This document shows, piece by piece, positions 43,917 to 52,062 of a stretch of 64,000 nt of DNA. Under the pieces are notes generated by a model, which saw only the letters and a program-made list of their open reading frames with translations, was not told the origin of the DNA and ran no database searches. This DNA is from Streptomyces fagopyri. GTDB lineage: Bacteria > Actinomycetota > Actinomycetes > Streptomycetales > Streptomycetaceae. The position numbers and the translations under genes are program-made. The stretch lies in contig NZ_CP045643.1 in assembly GCF_009498275.1 (NCBI RefSeq), positions 124,001 to 188,000 of the forward strand. The letters run 5' to 3'. The number at the start of each line of letters is the position of its first letter. The first letter of the stretch is position 1.

Positions 43917-43940
43917 GCCGGCCCCCTCCGCGGGGCCGGC
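43917..43940. terminator. Terminator between convergent PIG-L and nitrilase genes
   Basis: GCCGGCCCC-CTCCGC-GGGGCCGGC, a perfect 9-base GC stem with a 6-base loop, about 60 bases after the PIG-L stop. Confidence 0.65.
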
Positions 43941-44007
43941 CGTGCCACCCCGCGGCGAGCGCGGCTGTGACGCGGCAGGGGACGAATGCGGCACGACCGG
44001 GAACGGC

Positions 44008-44988
44008 TCACGCCTCGGCGGAACGGTCCTCGTCCACGGCACGGACACGCTGGACCGGAACCTGAGCACCACGCTCGTGGAGGTGGGCTGTCGGCGTACG
44101 GTCGATCTGCAGACTGAGCAGTTCAGGGCGGCTGTAGTGACCGCGCGCGTCCATCAGGCGCTTGCGCTGGTCGATCAGTGCGAAGTCCAGGTCAGCGATG
44201 ATCTCGCCCTCGCCAGAGGTGAGCGGCTCTCCGACGACGCGTCCTTCGGGATCGACGATCGCGGTGAAGAACCCCCCGGACAACGCGGGCCCGCCGGTGT
44301 CCTCGGCGATCCGCCCCACCTGGTCCTTGTCGAGCCACGCGGTCGCGCAGACGACGAAACAGGCCGATTCCAGGGCGTGCTGACGAATGTTCACCTCGAT
44401 CTGCTCCGCGAACAGCGCGCCACCGAAGGAGCCGGGGTACATCGCGGCGTGGATCTGCTCGCCGTCGGCGATCAGGGCGTAGCGCGCCAGCGGCTGGTTG
44501 TGCTCCCAGCAGGCGAGCTGGCCGATGCGACCGACGGCGCTGTCCACGGCACGCAGACCGGAGGCGTCGCCCTGTCCCCAGACGAGCCTCTCGTGATACG
44601 TCGGGGTGATCTTGCGGCGGCGCTGGATCAGCGTGCCATCCGCGTCGAACAGCAGTTGTGTGTTGTAGATCGTCCCACCGTCACGCTCATTGGCACCGAT
44701 CGAGACGACCATCCGCGCCTCTCGGGCCGCCTGGGCGATGGCGTCGGTCTCGGCGGACGGCACCGTCACCGCTTCCTCGAGCAGACGCAGGGGCTCCTTG
44801 GCCATGGCGTACGGCGCCTGCACGAAGGAGAAGTAGGGGTAGTAAGGAATGACGGTCTCGGGGAAGACCGCGTACTGAACACCCTTCGTGCCCAGTTCAT
44901 GAATCTTCCGAACGACCTTCTCGACGGTCCCCGCGCGGCTGTAGAGCACGGGGCTGATCTGGACTGCGGCAGCCTTTACGACGGTCAT
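44008..44988 (-). CDS. Nitrilase (carbon-nitrogen hydrolase)
   Basis: 326 residues from ATG 44988, with GAGGAG 8 bases upstream. The catalytic triad is visible: Glu44 in VFPETVIPYYP, Lys126 in RRRKITPTYHER, and Cys160 in GQLACWEHNQPLARY. PTYHERLVWGQGD and CWEHNQPL are signatures of true nitrilases, which convert nitriles to carboxylic acids and ammonia, rather than amidases. It is divergent from HxlR regulator 2, and an HxlR operator covers that regulator's start. This suggests induction by a nitrile or another xenobiotic. Confidence 0.92.
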   Translation of the reverse strand: MTVVKAAAVQISPVLYSRAGTVEKVVRKIHELGTKGVQYAVFPETVIPYYPYFSFVQAPYAMAKEPLRLLEEAVTVPSAETDAIAQAAREARMVVSIGANERDGGTIYNTQLLFDADGTLIQRRRKITPTYHERLVWGQGDASGLRAVDSAVGRIGQLACWEHNQPLARYALIADGEQIHAAMYPGSFGGALFAEQIEVNIRQHALESACFVVCATAWLDKDQVGRIAEDTGGPALSGGFFTAIVDPEGRVVGEPLTSGEGEIIADLDFALIDQRKRLMDARGHYSRPELLSLQIDRTPTAHLHERGAQVPVQRVRAVDEDRSAEA

Positions 44989-44997
44989 GGCGCTGCT

Positions 44998-45013
44998 CCT
45001 CATTCATATGAGG
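44998..45013. promoter_or_regulatory. Short palindrome at the nitrilase ribosome site
   Basis: CCTCAT-TCAT-ATGAGG is a perfect 6-base inverted repeat overlapping the nitrilase GAGGAG site on the minus strand. It might affect translation or be coincidental. Confidence 0.3.
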
Positions 45014-45209
45014 GGTCGTCACTTGTGAGCGCACTTGGGCCTGTTCAGAAGGGAGGGGCCCTACCCGGTGCCGGAGATCGGACGATCGCGGGGCGATGCC
45101 GCGGGCCGACATGGCGGCGATCACGACCGCGACGGGTGGTTCTGTCAGGGCGGCGAACCAGGGGTTCCCGGAACGGACGGTGGTGACAAGGCGACTTCCC
45201 CGATTACTA

Positions 45210-45228
45210 TGGTTTGAATGTCAAACCA
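45210..45228. promoter_or_regulatory. HxlR-type operator D spanning a start codon
   Basis: TGGTTTGA-ATG-TCAAACCA; core 45211-45227. The ATG of HxlR regulator 2 (45218-45220) lies in the spacer, so the operator includes the start codon. Binding would block both transcription start and, if leaderless, all expression. Confidence 0.8.
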
Positions 45229-45688
45229 AACGCAGCATACACATCCAGGTTTGAAAAACAAACCGGATCGGGACTCGCTGGCGGTCGCGCTGGATGCCGT
45301 CAGCGACCGATGGTCCCTGCACATCGTGCGCGCCCTGGCCTTCGGCGCGTCGCGATACACGGACATCCTGCGAGCGGTGGGAGCTCCGAGAGACGTCCTG
45401 TCCTCCAGGCTCCGGAAGCTCACCGAGTCCGGAATCCTCCGGCCGCGCTCGCCCGGGAAGGGACAGCCGGCCGGGTACGAACTGACTCAGAAGGGCCGCG
45501 ATCTCGGACAGGTCATCCTGGTACTCAAACGCTGGGGCGACACCCATGGCGGGGAAGCCGTACCTCAGGTCGACTTCGTCCATGCCGTGTGCGGCGAGGT
45601 GTTCGTGGCCGAGGTCCGCTGTCATGCCTGCGGAAAACCGGTCCGGTCGGGGGAATTCTCCGTCCATCACGCGTCCCAGGACTGCTGA
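45218..45688 (+). CDS. HxlR-family transcriptional regulator 2
   Basis: 156 residues from ATG 45218. The winged helix is typical: RDSLAVALDAVSDRWSLHIV, ALAFGASRYTDILRAVGAPR, DVLSSRLRKLTESGILRPRS, and YELTQKGRDLGQVILVLKRW. The C-terminus has VRCHACGKPVRSGEF, with a C-x2-C pair like regulator 1. No ribosome site precedes the ATG, consistent with a leaderless transcript. Two operator copies lie at its 5' end (one over the start codon, one in codons 11-16), strong evidence for autoregulation. Confidence 0.88.
   Translation: MSNQTQHTHPGLKNKPDRDSLAVALDAVSDRWSLHIVRALAFGASRYTDILRAVGAPRDVLSSRLRKLTESGILRPRSPGKGQPAGYELTQKGRDLGQVILVLKRWGDTHGGEAVPQVDFVHAVCGEVFVAEVRCHACGKPVRSGEFSVHHASQDC
45248..45264. promoter_or_regulatory. 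HxlR-type operator E inside the regulator's coding sequence
   Basis: GGTTTG-AAAAA-CAAACC, 37 bases centre-to-centre from operator D and within the coding sequence of HxlR regulator 2. It is the least GC-rich stretch of that gene. Confidence 0.75.
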
Positions 45689-46346
45689 CGCCGTCCGGCC
45701 GCCCAGGGCGGCGCCGGTCCGCGGACGCGCGCCGCTGCCTGCCCCGGGGAGTACGCGCGACCGCCTGTCCACGCTCCGCTCCTTCCGCCGCCGCCCTGCC
45801 CCGCTACGTCCGGGCACGCCCCCAGACGGCTTCCACAACCGTGGATGGTCACCACCAGGTGCCGGGCGCGACCTCGGACCCACCTCCTGCGAGCCGCGTG
45901 GCGGAGACAGCCGACCCCCTGACAGCCCTCCCCCTCCCGGCACCAGCCACCCGGCGGCGCCGCCGACCGCTTCCACGGCGCCCGGCGAGCCCCGGACACC
46001 GGAACACCGCGCCGCGCCCCCGACCGGCCCCGTGCCGCGGACCTGCAACGACATCCACATCAGCGCGACCGACGCCCCAGGTGGCCCCGGCGACGGCCCA
46101 CCTGGCGACCACCCACGTACCCGCGCACCGCGCTCAGGCGCCTCACCACGACGGCTCGCCTTTGATGTGGGGAGAAACGGTCGCCGCCGATCAAGAGAGA
46201 CAGTCACGGCGAAAACTCGTGGGCCCGCTCGGGAAGAATGCCGAGTGGCGAGTGGTTCTAAAATAGGTAGCATCGACTACGTGATCTCGAAGTCGGCATC
46301 GGATCTCAGGTCTGAGACACCGACCGCGCCCGGAAGGGAGAGGACC
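45689..46346. other. Large gap before the third HxlR locus
   Basis: About 660 bases. Frames are proline/arginine-rich and unsupported. An AT-richer patch at 46250-46290 (ggttctaaaataggtagcatc) is the likely promoter of the downstream two-gene operon. Confidence 0.4.
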
Positions 46347-46655
46347 GTGAGCAGTGACATCCAGTGGATGGTGGGAGTCCGACTCCGTTCCGCCGCGGGA
46401 AGGCCCGTCAGCTACTTCTGCCTGGTGGACGGAACGGTCAGCGGCACCGAAGCGCGCAGTACCGCCGTCAGCCGGATGGCGGGCACCCCAGGAATGGCGG
46501 ATCGCGTCGGCACCGACCCGGACGATTCATGGGTGCAGGTGCAGCGGGTGGTGCACGATCCGCTGGGCCGGATCACACTGTCCGCTCCGCTGCCCCACGG
46601 GGGCGCCGCACCGCGCCGAGGCCCAGTGGCCCCGCTCACCGAGGGAACATCATGA
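46347..46655 (+). CDS. Small protein of unknown function, coupled to HxlR regulator 3
   Basis: 102 residues from GTG 46347, with GGGAGAGG upstream. Segments such as DIQWMVGVRLRSAAGRPVSY, FCLVDGTVSGTEARSTAVSR and DSWVQVQRVVHDPLGRITLS look like a folded alpha/beta protein. I do not recognise the family. The stop overlaps the ATG of the HxlR regulator 3 gene (ATGA), so the two are translated together. It could be a modulator of that regulator; purely positional inference. Confidence 0.65.
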   Translation: MSSDIQWMVGVRLRSAAGRPVSYFCLVDGTVSGTEARSTAVSRMAGTPGMADRVGTDPDDSWVQVQRVVHDPLGRITLSAPLPHGGAAPRRGPVAPLTEGTS

Positions 46656-47317
46656 GCCGCTCCTACGAGCAGACGTGTCACATCGCCCGCGCGCTCGACG
46701 TACTGGGCGAACGATGGACCCTCCTGATCGTGCGGGAACTCGCTTTGGGGCCACGCCGTTACGGTGACCTCCTCAGCTCCCTCCCCGGCATGGGCACGAG
46801 CCTGCTCGCCGCACGTCTGAAGCACTTGGAGCAGTACGACGTAGTACGCCGTACGGTGCTGCCCGGCCCCGGGCGCGCCGCCGCCTACGAGCTCGGGGAC
46901 CGTGGTACGGCACTGACGCCGCTCCTGGCCTCCCTCGTCGACTGGGGCGAGGGCATAGGTCCTCCACCGCCCGAATACACCGACCGGGCCGCGTGGAGTG
47001 TGCTGGCCATGCGCCTGACGTCCCCAGGGGAGGCAGCCGACTTCGACACGGTCACAGAGCTGGTCGTGCAGGAGGAGACGCTGTGGCTGCAGGGCGACGG
47101 CGAGCGCGTGCGGCTGGAGACCGGACCCGCCCCGGTGAAGCCGGGCCTGCGGTTGACCTGCGGGAAGGCGACCCTTTACGCCCTTGCGCAGGGCCGGATG
47201 ACCGTCGATGACGCCGTGGCCTCCGGAGAACTCGTCGTGGAGGGCGATCCCGACCGTGCCCGGTTGTTCTTCGAACTGTTCAACCTGCCGAACAGCGCGC
47301 GCACGAACAGTCGTTGA
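46652..47317 (+). CDS. HxlR-family regulator 3 with C-terminal SCP2-like domain
   Basis: 221 residues. Residues 1-100 are a winged helix (CHIARALDVLGERWTLLIVR, ELALGPRRYGDLLSSLPGMG, TSLLAARLKHLEQYDVVRRT, YELGDRGTALTPLLASLVDW). The rest resembles a sterol carrier protein 2-like domain (LWLQGDGERVRLETGPAP, LRLTCGKATLYALAQGRMTV, DDAVASGELVVEGDPDRARL), which in such regulators may bind a lipid-like ligand. This longer form is known in actinomycetes. No GGTTTG-N5-CAAACC site lies upstream, so it probably belongs to a separate circuit. Confidence 0.88.
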   Translation: MSRSYEQTCHIARALDVLGERWTLLIVRELALGPRRYGDLLSSLPGMGTSLLAARLKHLEQYDVVRRTVLPGPGRAAAYELGDRGTALTPLLASLVDWGEGIGPPPPEYTDRAAWSVLAMRLTSPGEAADFDTVTELVVQEETLWLQGDGERVRLETGPAPVKPGLRLTCGKATLYALAQGRMTVDDAVASGELVVEGDPDRARLFFELFNLPNSARTNSR

Positions 47318-47549
47318 CGCGCCTCCCGGCCTCCACGGCCGCGTATCCATGCCGAAGTGGGCCCACTCCCCCGCCGGATCCCGATTCCGACCGACGCAGA
47401 ACCCCTGATGGGCATGAACCGCATGATCAGGGCCAGTTCGCACCTCCGTGTCCGCGACGCGCCGCGTTGAACGGACACCCGTGTACCAGGCGCATCGCCT
47501 CCCGTCGCGCAGCAAGGGCGACGGACCAGTTCGAGAAGAGGAAATCATC

Positions 47550-48425
47550 ATGACGAACGGCAACCTCCTGGTGATCGGAGCCACCGGCCAGACCGGCAGG
47601 CACACCACCGAGCTGCTGCTCCAGCGTGGCCGACGCGTACGCGCGCTCGTCCGCACGATCGACGAGCGCTCCCGCAGGCTCGCCGATCTCGGTGCGGAGG
47701 TCGTGGTCGGGGATGTCCACGACCTCAACTCCCTGGCCGGCGCCACCGAAGGGATCGACGCCGCCTACTTCACCTACCCGATCCTGCCCGGTCTCATGGA
47801 CGCCACGGCGAACCTCGCCCAGGCGGCGGAGGAGAACGGCGTGGACGCGATCGTCAACATGTCGCAGATCTCGGCCCGACGAGAGTCCGAGAGCAACGCG
47901 GCACTCCAACACTGGGTGGCCGAGAGGCTGCTGGACCGCTCCGGGACCGCGGTCACCCACCTCCGCCCCACGTTCTTCGCCGAGTGGCTGATCAACATGT
48001 GGGACGGGACAGGCGAACTCCGCCTCCCCTTCGCCGACGCCCGGCACGCGCCGATCGCCGCTGTCGACCAGGCGAAGGTGATCGCGGCCATCCTCGAAGA
48101 CCCCGCCCCGCACGCGGGCAAGATCTACCCGCTCTACGGAGCGGTCGAGTTGAACCACCACGAGATCGCCGAGGCGATGTCACGCACCCTCGGCCGCGAG
48201 GTCACCTATGTGCCCGTCGAACTCGACGAATTCACCGCCGTCCTGGAGAAGCGAGGTGCCTCACCCCATCTCATCCAGCACCTTCGCGCCGTCGCGATCG
48301 ACTACCGCAACGGCGTCTTCTCCGGCATGAACGACGTGGTGAAGGAGATCGGCGGCGACGACCCGCTCGACGTCGAGAGCTTCATCGCCCAGAACCGGGC
48401 CTTCTTCGACAGCCACTCCGCCTGA
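47550..48425 (+). CDS. NmrA-type NAD(P)-binding protein (atypical short-chain reductase)
   Basis: 291 residues from ATG 47550 (GAGGAA upstream). It has a Rossmann fold with the dinucleotide motif VIGATGQTGRHTTELLLQRG. VRALVRTIDERSRRLADLGA, GDVHDLNSLAGATEGIDAAY, and HLRPTFFAEWLINMW follow, typical of NmrA/QOR2-like proteins. The catalytic Tyr-x3-Lys of classical short-chain dehydrogenases is not evident. The protein may be a redox sensor or a quinone/enone reductase. It follows HxlR regulator 3 by about 230 bases and might be its target, though no operator is recognised. Confidence 0.88.
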   Translation: MTNGNLLVIGATGQTGRHTTELLLQRGRRVRALVRTIDERSRRLADLGAEVVVGDVHDLNSLAGATEGIDAAYFTYPILPGLMDATANLAQAAEENGVDAIVNMSQISARRESESNAALQHWVAERLLDRSGTAVTHLRPTFFAEWLINMWDGTGELRLPFADARHAPIAAVDQAKVIAAILEDPAPHAGKIYPLYGAVELNHHEIAEAMSRTLGREVTYVPVELDEFTAVLEKRGASPHLIQHLRAVAIDYRNGVFSGMNDVVKEIGGDDPLDVESFIAQNRAFFDSHSA

Positions 48426-48545
48426 GAACCCGCCCCAGCCGACAGGGATTCGCGGTGAGGTCGGTGGTACCGCCGTCGGGCGGCCGCGGTACCGGACCTC
48501 CCGCCCGCGTAGGGTCCGCGAAGGCCGGCCCTCGGGCGGAGGCCC

Positions 48546-49568
48546 TCACAGCACTCGCCGCCTACGTCCCAGCCACGTCTGCGCGATGACGACCACGGCC
48601 AAGAAGGCTCCGCTGACCACCTGTTGGTATGCCGAGTCCAGTGAGCCGATCTGATTGATCACGTTCTGGATGACCTTCAACAGCAGGACCCCCACCAGCG
48701 AGCCGCTGATGAAGCCGAACCCTCCGGTGAGCAGCGTGCCGCCGATCACCACCGCGGAGATCGCCTCCAGTTCCATGCCGGATCCGAGGATGGTCACTCC
48801 CGACACCAGCCAGGCCGCGTTGAGGGCCCCGGCGAGCCCGGCGCAGAGCCCGGAGAGCGTGTAGACGGAGATCTTCGTACGGGCCACGGGGGCACCCATG
48901 AGTGCCGCCGCGTCCTCGTTGCCCCCGACCGCGTAGACGTACTGGCCGAAGCGGGTGCGCCTCAGTACGACCGCGCCGAGCACGAACAGTACGAGGGTGA
49001 TCCACACGGGCGCGCCGACACCGAGCACGGTGTCCTGGCCGAGTTTCGCGAAGAACGAGTTCTTGTCCACGAGATACGTCTTCGAGCCCTCGTCGGTGAC
49101 GGAGAGCAGGATGCCCCGGGCGCCCAGCATCGCCGCGAGCGTGACGATGAACGGAGCCAGTCGCGAGCGCGCTATCAGGAGGCCGTTGACCAGCCCGATC
49201 AGTCCGCACACGGCGAGCGGCAGCAGCAGTGCGACCGCTGTTCCGTACTGGGATCCCCAGGCCGCCAGCACTCCGCCCAGGGCGAAGAGGGAACCCACCG
49301 ACAGATCGATGCCGCCGGTGACGATGACGAAGGTCATACCGAGCGCCACCACGGCGAGGAACGCCGAGGAGAGTGCCATGTTCTCGAGGTTGTCGCTGGT
49401 CAGGAAGGTGTCGAAGCTCAGCGACGCGGCGATCATCGCGACGATGAGGGTGACCAGGGCGCCGTGCTGCTGGGCGAGCACGCTGAGCCGCTCGGAGCGG
49501 GTGGCGCCGGGCGGTTCTTCCTCGGCCGTGCTCTTGGCGCTCACCGGAGTGTCCACGTCTGTCGTCAT
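48546..49568 (-). CDS. Sugar ABC transporter permease (YjfF-type)
   Basis: 340 residues from ATG 49568 with GAGGAA upstream. An N-terminal hydrophilic stretch is followed by 8-10 membrane helices, with conserved loops GMTFVIVTGGIDLSVGSLFA, GLLIARSRLAPFIVTLAAML, and GGNEDAAALMGAPVARTKIS (the coupling region facing the ATPase). It belongs to the RbsC/AraH/YjfF permease group of pentose and galactofuranose importers. Its start overlaps the previous permease stop (ATGA). It ends the four-gene operon. Confidence 0.92.
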   Translation of the reverse strand: MTTDVDTPVSAKSTAEEEPPGATRSERLSVLAQQHGALVTLIVAMIAASLSFDTFLTSDNLENMALSSAFLAVVALGMTFVIVTGGIDLSVGSLFALGGVLAAWGSQYGTAVALLLPLAVCGLIGLVNGLLIARSRLAPFIVTLAAMLGARGILLSVTDEGSKTYLVDKNSFFAKLGQDTVLGVGAPVWITLVLFVLGAVVLRRTRFGQYVYAVGGNEDAAALMGAPVARTKISVYTLSGLCAGLAGALNAAWLVSGVTILGSGMELEAISAVVIGGTLLTGGFGFISGSLVGVLLLKVIQNVINQIGSLDSAYQQVVSGAFLAVVVIAQTWLGRRRRVL

Positions 49569-50527
49569 CGCTTTCCTCGTTCCCGTGCCGCGTAGACGGC
49601 GAGGACGATCACCGCGGCCTGGGCGATCTGGGTCCACGACGGCGGCAGATCGTGCTTGATGAGCGTGGTGGTGAGCAACTGGATCAGGACGGCTCCGGCG
49701 ACCGTCCCTCCGATGCGGACACGGCCTCCGCTCAGCGGGGTACCGCCCACCACGACCGCCGTGATCGCGGAGAGTTCCATCAGGTTGCCGAGCGAGGTCG
49801 GGTCGCTCGCGGTCAGGCGGGCGGTGGCCAGCACGCCCGCGATCGCGGCGAGGACGCCGGAGCAGACGTAGACCAGGATCAGTACGCGTCGTACGGGCAG
49901 TCCCGCGAGCCGGGCGGCCGGGCGGCTGTCCCCGATGGCCAGGAGCTGGCGGCCGAAGGTCGTGCGGCGCACGGCGAAGGCGACGAGCAGCGCGAGGGCG
50001 GCGGCGATCAGCACGAGATACGGGACGCCCAGGACGTCGCCCGAGCCGAGTGACGCCATGGCCGGGTCGTGGACGTCCTTGAGCTGAGGGAGGAGGACCA
50101 GGGCCAGTCCGCGGCCGGCGACCATGAGGGCGAGGGTCGCGACGATGGGCTGGACTCCCACGAACGCGATGAGTGATCCGTTCGCGACGCCGATCACGGC
50201 ACCGCCCACGAGGGCGATCAGGATGGCGATCCAGGGCCCGTAGCCGAGGTAGAGGGACAACAGCGAGGTGGACAGGGCCATGACCGAGCCGACCGCCAGG
50301 TCGACGCCCTCGCTGCCGATCGCCAGCGCCATGCCGAGTGCCACGATCAGGACCGGGGCGACCTGGACGGCCTGGGTGCGGAAGTTCTCGGTGGACATGA
50401 AGTGCGGGGTGAAGACGGTGTTGACGAGGAAGAGGACCACGACGCCGAGGTAGACGCCGTACTCCTGGAGCAGGCGCAGCAGTCGGTCGCGGTCCGCGGT
50501 CACCCGGCCCAGGGTCAGGTCAGTCAT
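49565..50527 (-). CDS. Sugar ABC transporter permease (YtfT-type)
   Basis: 320 residues. The helices and motifs LIVALGMALAIGSEGVDLAV, SLIAFVGVQPIVATLALMVA, and AIGDSRPAARLAGLPVRRVL mark it as the second RbsC-like subunit. Two non-identical permeases with one double ATPase and one binding protein is the layout of the E. coli YtfQ-YtfR-YtfT-YjfF galactofuranose importer. It overlaps the ATPase gene by 8 bases (ATGACTGA). Both permeases probably form a heterodimer in the membrane. Confidence 0.92.
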   Translation of the reverse strand: MTDLTLGRVTADRDRLLRLLQEYGVYLGVVVLFLVNTVFTPHFMSTENFRTQAVQVAPVLIVALGMALAIGSEGVDLAVGSVMALSTSLLSLYLGYGPWIAILIALVGGAVIGVANGSLIAFVGVQPIVATLALMVAGRGLALVLLPQLKDVHDPAMASLGSGDVLGVPYLVLIAAALALLVAFAVRRTTFGRQLLAIGDSRPAARLAGLPVRRVLILVYVCSGVLAAIAGVLATARLTASDPTSLGNLMELSAITAVVVGGTPLSGGRVRIGGTVAGAVLIQLLTTTLIKHDLPPSWTQIAQAAVIVLAVYAARERGKR

Positions 50528-52061
50528 CGTGGCCTCCCGGGCCGGTGCCGGCCCCCGTGTGTGCGGGCGCGGCGGCTATGGCGCGCATCAGCCGGTCCTC
50601 GGTGACGGCGTCGCCGGTCAGTTCCTCGACGACCGCGCCGTCCTTGAGGACGATCACTCGGTCGCTGCCCTCGATCAGTTCCTCCGGGTCGGAGGAGATG
50701 AGGAGGACGCCGAGTCCGTCGTCGGCGAGTTCGTCGATCAGTTTCTGCACTTCCGCCTTGGCGCCGACGTCGATGCCCCGGGTCGGCTCGTCGAGCAGCA
50801 GGATCTTGGGCTGCATGGCCAGCCAGCGGGCCAGCAGGACCTTCTGCTGGTTGCCGCCGGACAGTTCGCCCACCTTCTGGTGGGGGCCCGCCGCCTTGAT
50901 GCGCAGCCGCTTCATGAAGGTCTCGACGATCCGGTCGATGCGTGCCTCGTCGACCAGGCCGAAGCGTGAGAGGCCCGGCAGCGCGGCGAGCGCGATGTTC
51001 TCACGGACCGAGAGGCCCGGCACGATCCCCTCGGCCTTGCGGTCCTCGGGGAGCAGGCTGATGCCGGCCCGGATCGCGGCGGGTGTCGAGCCGGTGCGTA
51101 CGCGGACGCCGGCGACCACGACCCTGCCGGAATCGGTGGGCAGTGCGCCGGCGATGGCCTTGGCGGTCTCGGTGCGGCCCGACCCGAGGAGGCCACCGAG
51201 CCCCACCACCTCGCCGGGCCGCACGGAGACGGACACCGCGTCCAGTTGGTGTCGTACGGTCAGTTCCGTTGCCTGGAGCACGGGTTCGGTCTCGGTCCGA
51301 TGGCTGCCGGCGAACTTGGTGAGACCGTCCTGGCGTACGTCGGTGATCTCCCGCCCCAGCATCAGCGCCACGAGCCTCAGCCGGTCGAGTTCGGCGATGC
51401 GGCCGGTGTGCACGACCTTGCCGTCGCGCAGCACGGTGACCGCGTCGCAGATCTCGTACAGCTCGTCGAGCCGGTGGCTGACGTAGATCACCGCGATGCC
51501 CCGCTCGCGCAGCATCCGGATCACCCCGAACAGGGTGCGGACCTCGCGCGGTTCGAGCGAGGAGGTCGGTTCGTCCATGACGACGACACGGGCGTCGACG
51601 GAGACGGCTCGGGCGAGCGCCACCATCTGCTGGGCGCCGACGCCCAGTTCGCGCAGCGGGCGGCGTGCGTCGACGCGCAGTCCGAGCTCGCGCAGTGCCT
51701 CATCGGCGACCCGGTGCATGCGCCGGAAGTCGATCAGGCCCAGCCGGTTGCGGGGCTCGCGACCGAGGAAGAGGTTGCGGGCCACGGTCATCAGCGGGAC
51801 GAGGTTGACCTCCTGGTAGATGGTGGAGATTCCCGCGTGCTGCGCGTGCAGGGGTGTGGCGAAGCGGACCGGGGCGCCGTTGTAGGTCACCTCGCCCTCG
51901 TCGGGCTGGTAGACCCCGGTGAGGACCTTGATGAGGGTCGACTTGCCCGCGCCGTTCTCGCCGATGAGTGCGTGCACCTCCCCGGCGCGGGCCGTGAAGT
52001 CCACCTGGGACAGGGCCTTCACGCCGGGGAAGGTCTTCGACAGACCGGTGACTGACAACAT
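50520..52061 (-). CDS. Sugar ABC transporter ATP-binding protein with two nucleotide-binding domains (YtfR-type)
   Basis: 513 residues from ATG 52061. The first domain has Walker A GENGAGKST at 34-42, the degenerate signature LGVGAQQMVALARA and Walker B VVMDEPTSSLEP. The second has GLLGSGRTET in place of a canonical Walker A and an intact LSGGNQQKVLLARWL signature with ILLLDEPTRGIDVG. This asymmetric double structure is normal for RbsA/YtfR importers, where the first site does most hydrolysis. Located on the cytoplasmic face, it powers sugar import. It follows the binding-protein gene by one base. Confidence 0.95.
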   Translation of the reverse strand: MLSVTGLSKTFPGVKALSQVDFTARAGEVHALIGENGAGKSTLIKVLTGVYQPDEGEVTYNGAPVRFATPLHAQHAGISTIYQEVNLVPLMTVARNLFLGREPRNRLGLIDFRRMHRVADEALRELGLRVDARRPLRELGVGAQQMVALARAVSVDARVVVMDEPTSSLEPREVRTLFGVIRMLRERGIAVIYVSHRLDELYEICDAVTVLRDGKVVHTGRIAELDRLRLVALMLGREITDVRQDGLTKFAGSHRTETEPVLQATELTVRHQLDAVSVSVRPGEVVGLGGLLGSGRTETAKAIAGALPTDSGRVVVAGVRVRTGSTPAAIRAGISLLPEDRKAEGIVPGLSVRENIALAALPGLSRFGLVDEARIDRIVETFMKRLRIKAAGPHQKVGELSGGNQQKVLLARWLAMQPKILLLDEPTRGIDVGAKAEVQKLIDELADDGLGVLLISSDPEELIEGSDRVIVLKDGAVVEELTGDAVTEDRLMRAIAAAPAHTGAGTGPGGHDD

Positions 52062-52062
52062 G

